Source of the DNA: Chitinophaga arvensicola
GTDB lineage: Bacteria > Bacteroidota > Bacteroidia > Chitinophagales > Chitinophagaceae
Reading direction: 5' to 3'
DNA: 64,000 bases
Assembly (NCBI RefSeq): GCF_900110835.1
Contig: NZ_FOJG01000001.1
Coordinates: 4,153,800-4,217,799, forward strand
The notes below the pieces were generated by a model. That model ran no database searches and was not told where the DNA came from. It was given only the letters and a program-made list of their open reading frames with translations. This document shows, piece after piece, positions 61,560-64,000 of this stretch (its first letter is position 1; each line of letters opens with the position of its first letter). The translations under genes were made by a program, and so were the position numbers.

Positions 61560-64000
61560 TTACCGGACTAACTGTACCCAACCTTTCAATGATATTTTAT
61601 TGTTGGAGGTAGTCGGACAAACCAGTTCGTAATAGTAGGTACCTTCATTCAGGCCTGATCCATCCCAGTTGTTGCGGTAATCGTTGGAACGGTATACTAC
61701 GTTGCCCCAGCGGTTGAATACGATCAATACTGATCCCGGATACCGGTCTATTCCCAGTATGATAAACTTATCATTGATACCATCGCCGTTAGGAGTAAAG
61801 GCGGTCGGAATAAAGATATCCGGACCTTTCGCCTCAGAGCTGACAGTGGCGGTATTGTTTGTCAGATCAGGATCGGCATTTTCACCCGTAACAGTAGCAG
61901 TGTTATTCACCGGACCTCCGCTCAGTAATTTTGCACTCAGCGTCAGTTTGATCGTCTGTCCCGGCGCCAGGGTATCCAGTTTCCAGCTCATGGTTTTGGT
62001 GGCAGGATCATAACTTTCCTTACCATTTTCCACGTTGGTTTTAATCTGCATATCACCGATGTTGCTGGCCAGGATATCTGTCACCACTATATTGCTGGCG
62101 CCTTTGCGGCTATTATTGGTGACACTCAATTCAAAGGTGACATTTTTGCCCACGGTTATTTCCGCCGGAGGCGTCAGGATTACCTTTTTGACAGACAGGT
62201 CAACCAGGCGTTTCGTAACGTCGATCGTAACGGTAGATACGTTTGATGCAAAGCCCGACTGGTCCTGGATGTAATAGGTAAACTGGTCGGTGCCGCCAAA
62301 ACCTGCCTGTGGTGTGTAAGTAACGGTGCCGTTCCCATTGTCTTTTACGGTACCATGCTGTGGCAGGTCTTTGATGTATACGGTATGACCGGTATTACCA
62401 TAGGTATCGTTTTTAATGACATTAATCACTACCGGGTCTGGTTCTTCTGTGCTGGCTGCGTCATCCCTGGTGCTTAACGGCACCGGTACAGGTGCAACCG
62501 TGCTGCTGTTGTTGCTGCCTACGCGGTCTGTTTCATTGCCGGCAATGGTAGCGGTATTGGTATAGCTGCCCGTTTTATTTATGGTAACGGTCATGGTCAT
62601 TTCCGCCGTTGCTTTGTAAGCCAGGTTACCAATGGTCCACTTGCCTGTAACGGCATCATAGGTGCCAGTAGAAGCTTTGGAAGATTTGTAGGTATAGCCT
62701 GCAGGGAGTATATCCGTTACCGTTACGCCTGTAGCATCGCTCGGGCCATTATTGCCTGTTTTGATGTTGAATGTAACATCCGAACCATGTGGCGGCGCCA
62801 TGTTGGAGATTTCTTTGCTGACAAAAAGATCTGTCACCGCATCAGGCGTAACCGTTAACGTGCTGGTATTATTAGTAGTTACCGGATCTTTTTCATCTGC
62901 TGATACTGTGGCGGTATTGGTGTATTGGCCGGTGGTATTTACCAGGGCTTCTATCTGCAGCACGATGGTTTCGCCGGCATTCATGTTGCCGATGGTCCAG
63001 ATACCGGTCGTCGGATCGTAGCTTCCTTTTCCGGCGGTGGCCTGCAGGTAACGGAATCCGGATTGCAGTTGATCGCTTACCCGTACGTGCGTGGCTTTGC
63101 TGGCACCATTGTTCTTCACGGTAATGGTGAAGGTGACTTTATCGCCGGTACCCGGAACGGTTTTGTCTATCGTTTTGGTAACCTGCAGGTCCGCTACAGG
63201 TACCGGTGTAGGAGCGGTAATAGCGCTCTCATTATCTCCCGGCACTTTATCTTTCTCATTTCCGCTGATAACCGCCACGTTACTGTAATCGCCTTCCGGT
63301 TGAACCGTTGCTTTGATTTGCAGTGTGGCCGACTGGCCATTTGCCAGGTTGCCGATATTCCATTTTCCGCTGCGTGCGTCATAGCTGCCGGTAGTTGTGC
63401 TGGCCTCATCGAAATGATAACCGCTTTGAAGTATATCCGTTACAGTTACTCCGGTTGCCGCAGAAGGTCCTTCGTTTTTAGCAGTGATCGTAAAGGTGAC
63501 CTGGCTGCTTACATCAGGAGTGCTATTGTTGATGGTTTTTACCACCTGGAGGTTAGTTACGGCAACAGGAACCGGTGTAACACTGCTGCTGTTGTTGGCA
63601 GTGTTGTGATCTGTTTCTGTACCGGCGATGCTGGCGGTATTGGTGTAGTTGCCCGTTGCCAGCACTTTTGCGGTAATAACAAGCGTGGTTGTCGTTTGTG
63701 CGTTCATGGTGCCCAGTGTCCATTTACCATCTTTGGAGAATGTACCGGAGGCAGGTGTTGCCTGCACCAGCTCATATCCTGCGGGCAGCACATCTGTTAC
63801 CACCACGTTGGTCGCTGTGCTGGGCCCGTGATTCGAGGCTTTGATGGTAAACGTAACGTTTGTACCCACATCAGGCGTCGTATTATCTACTGTTTTCACT
63901 ACTTCCAGGTCGGTTACCGCTACACGGGTAACAGTCACGCTGCTGGTATTATTGGTAGTTACCGGGTCATGTTCTGTACCGGCGATAGTAGCGGTGTTGG
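61560..64000 (-). CDS. DUF11-repeat surface adhesin with type B sorting domain, 5' end outside the window
   Basis: The frame runs from the stop at 61560 to the window edge without a real start, so at least 813 residues are present. From the N-terminal side: four DUF11 repeats of about 120 residues (each with VTFTIxAxNxGPSxAT, a VxVTDxLPAGY strand and GxYTNTAxIAGxExD); an Ig-like segment (VYIKDLPQHGTVKDNGNGTV, QAGFGGTDQFTYYI); another DUF11 unit; and the gliding-motility C-terminal domain (PTAFTPNGDGINDKFII, FNRWGNVVYRS, EGTYYYELV). It is secreted by the type IX system and is probably a filamentous adhesin. The PorP/SprF gene follows. Confidence 0.92.
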   Translation of the reverse strand, partial: NTATIAGTEHDPVTTNNTSSVTVTRVAVTDLEVVKTVDNTTPDVGTNVTFTIKASNHGPSTATNVVVTDVLPAGYELVQATPASGTFSKDGKWTLGTMNAQTTTTLVITAKVLATGNYTNTASIAGTETDHNTANNSSSVTPVPVAVTNLQVVKTINNSTPDVSSQVTFTITAKNEGPSAATGVTVTDILQSGYHFDEASTTTGSYDARSGKWNIGNLANGQSATLQIKATVQPEGDYSNVAVISGNEKDKVPGDNESAITAPTPVPVADLQVTKTIDKTVPGTGDKVTFTITVKNNGASKATHVRVSDQLQSGFRYLQATAGKGSYDPTTGIWTIGNMNAGETIVLQIEALVNTTGQYTNTATVSADEKDPVTTNNTSTLTVTPDAVTDLFVSKEISNMAPPHGSDVTFNIKTGNNGPSDATGVTVTDILPAGYTYKSSKASTGTYDAVTGKWTIGNLAYKATAEMTMTVTINKTGSYTNTATIAGNETDRVGSNNSSTVAPVPVPLSTRDDAASTEEPDPVVINVIKNDTYGNTGHTVYIKDLPQHGTVKDNGNGTVTYTPQAGFGGTDQFTYYIQDQSGFASNVSTVTIDVTKRLVDLSVKKVILTPPAEITVGKNVTFELSVTNNSRKGASNIVVTDILASNIGDMQIKTNVENGKESYDPATKTMSWKLDTLAPGQTIKLTLSAKLLSGGPVNNTATVTGENADPDLTNNTATVSSEAKGPDIFIPTAFTPNGDGINDKFIILGIDRYPGSVLIVFNRWGNVVYRSNDYRNNWDGSGLNEGTYYYELVCPTTSNNKISLKGWVQLVR
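62470..63920 (-). repeat. Tandem DUF11 coding repeats
   Basis: Four units of about 360 bp with conserved segments coding for VVKTxxNxTPDVG, VTFTIxAxNxGPS and NTATIAGNETD. Compared with the MBG array at 21376-23427 the units are more diverged and vary slightly in length. The array continues past the window edge, where NTATIAGTEHD is again read. Confidence 0.8.

Noticed and set aside
1..64000. Mobile elements, integrases or prophage
   Set aside because: No transposase, integrase, terminal inverted repeats or phage structural genes were recognised anywhere in the window.

Overview
The window comes from a Bacteroidota chromosome, most likely Chitinophaga or a close relative in the Chitinophagaceae. 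This is inferred from gene content: SusC/SusD pairs, ECF sigma/FecR/TonB-receptor loci, PorP/SprF proteins beside adhesins with a gliding-motility (type B, type IX secretion) C-terminal domain, many lipoproteins and moderate GC. No rRNA, convincing tRNA, CRISPR array, transposase or prophage was seen.

Layout. 1-2251: end of a SusC-like receptor and its SusD. 2460-8124: an orphan OmpR-type response regulator with Glu at the phosphoacceptor position, a GT39-type membrane glycosyltransferase, two small secreted proteins and a GxGYxYP-family protein. 8184-18193 (minus): ECF sigma, FecR anti-sigma, STN-bearing SusC, SusD, a lipoprotein and a large zinc metalloprotease, probably a peptide or protein acquisition locus. 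18329-19587: ArsR/AHSA1 pair and a YjbR protein. 19689-25773 (minus): a giant adhesin with nine exact-length 228-bp MBG repeats plus its PorP/SprF partner. 26265-30174 (minus): a DUF6770-like protein with an apparent frameshift at its signal peptide, an M48 protease and a PAP2 phosphatase.

30246-36322 (minus): a cobalamin riboswitch followed by metE, glyA, an MTHFR-like gene, queH and queD. MetE and QueH are both cobalamin-independent substitutes for cobalamin-dependent enzymes (MetH, QueG), so the cluster looks like a B12-sparing unit joining methionine/one-carbon metabolism to queuosine formation. An AsnC/Lrp regulator is divergent from it.

36985-42498: a zinc-ribbon-like small protein and a sugar-catabolism group (DUF1080 lipoprotein, DeoR repressor, MFS transporter, TIM-barrel isomerase, VOC and HAD proteins). 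The same 12-bp palindrome lies upstream of both the DUF1080 gene and the transporter. 42692-47638: two AraC regulators with three NAD(P)-dependent oxidoreductases. 47871-47978: remnant of an amidohydrolase gene. 48021-48896: an unknown membrane protein.

48995-57686 (plus): a second ECF sigma/FecR/TonB-receptor locus with no SusD. Three putative surface lipoproteins (NHL-like propeller, DUF4397, IPT plus fasciclin-like) follow the receptor. Its substrate is unknown and it is the best candidate here for an undescribed uptake or attachment system. 57888-58493: a zinc-ribbon protein. 58576-64000 (minus): a DUF11-repeat type-B-sorted adhesin, cut by the window end, then PorP/SprF and an OmpA/PD40 lipid-peptidoglycan linker-like protein, forming a second adhesin/PorP module.
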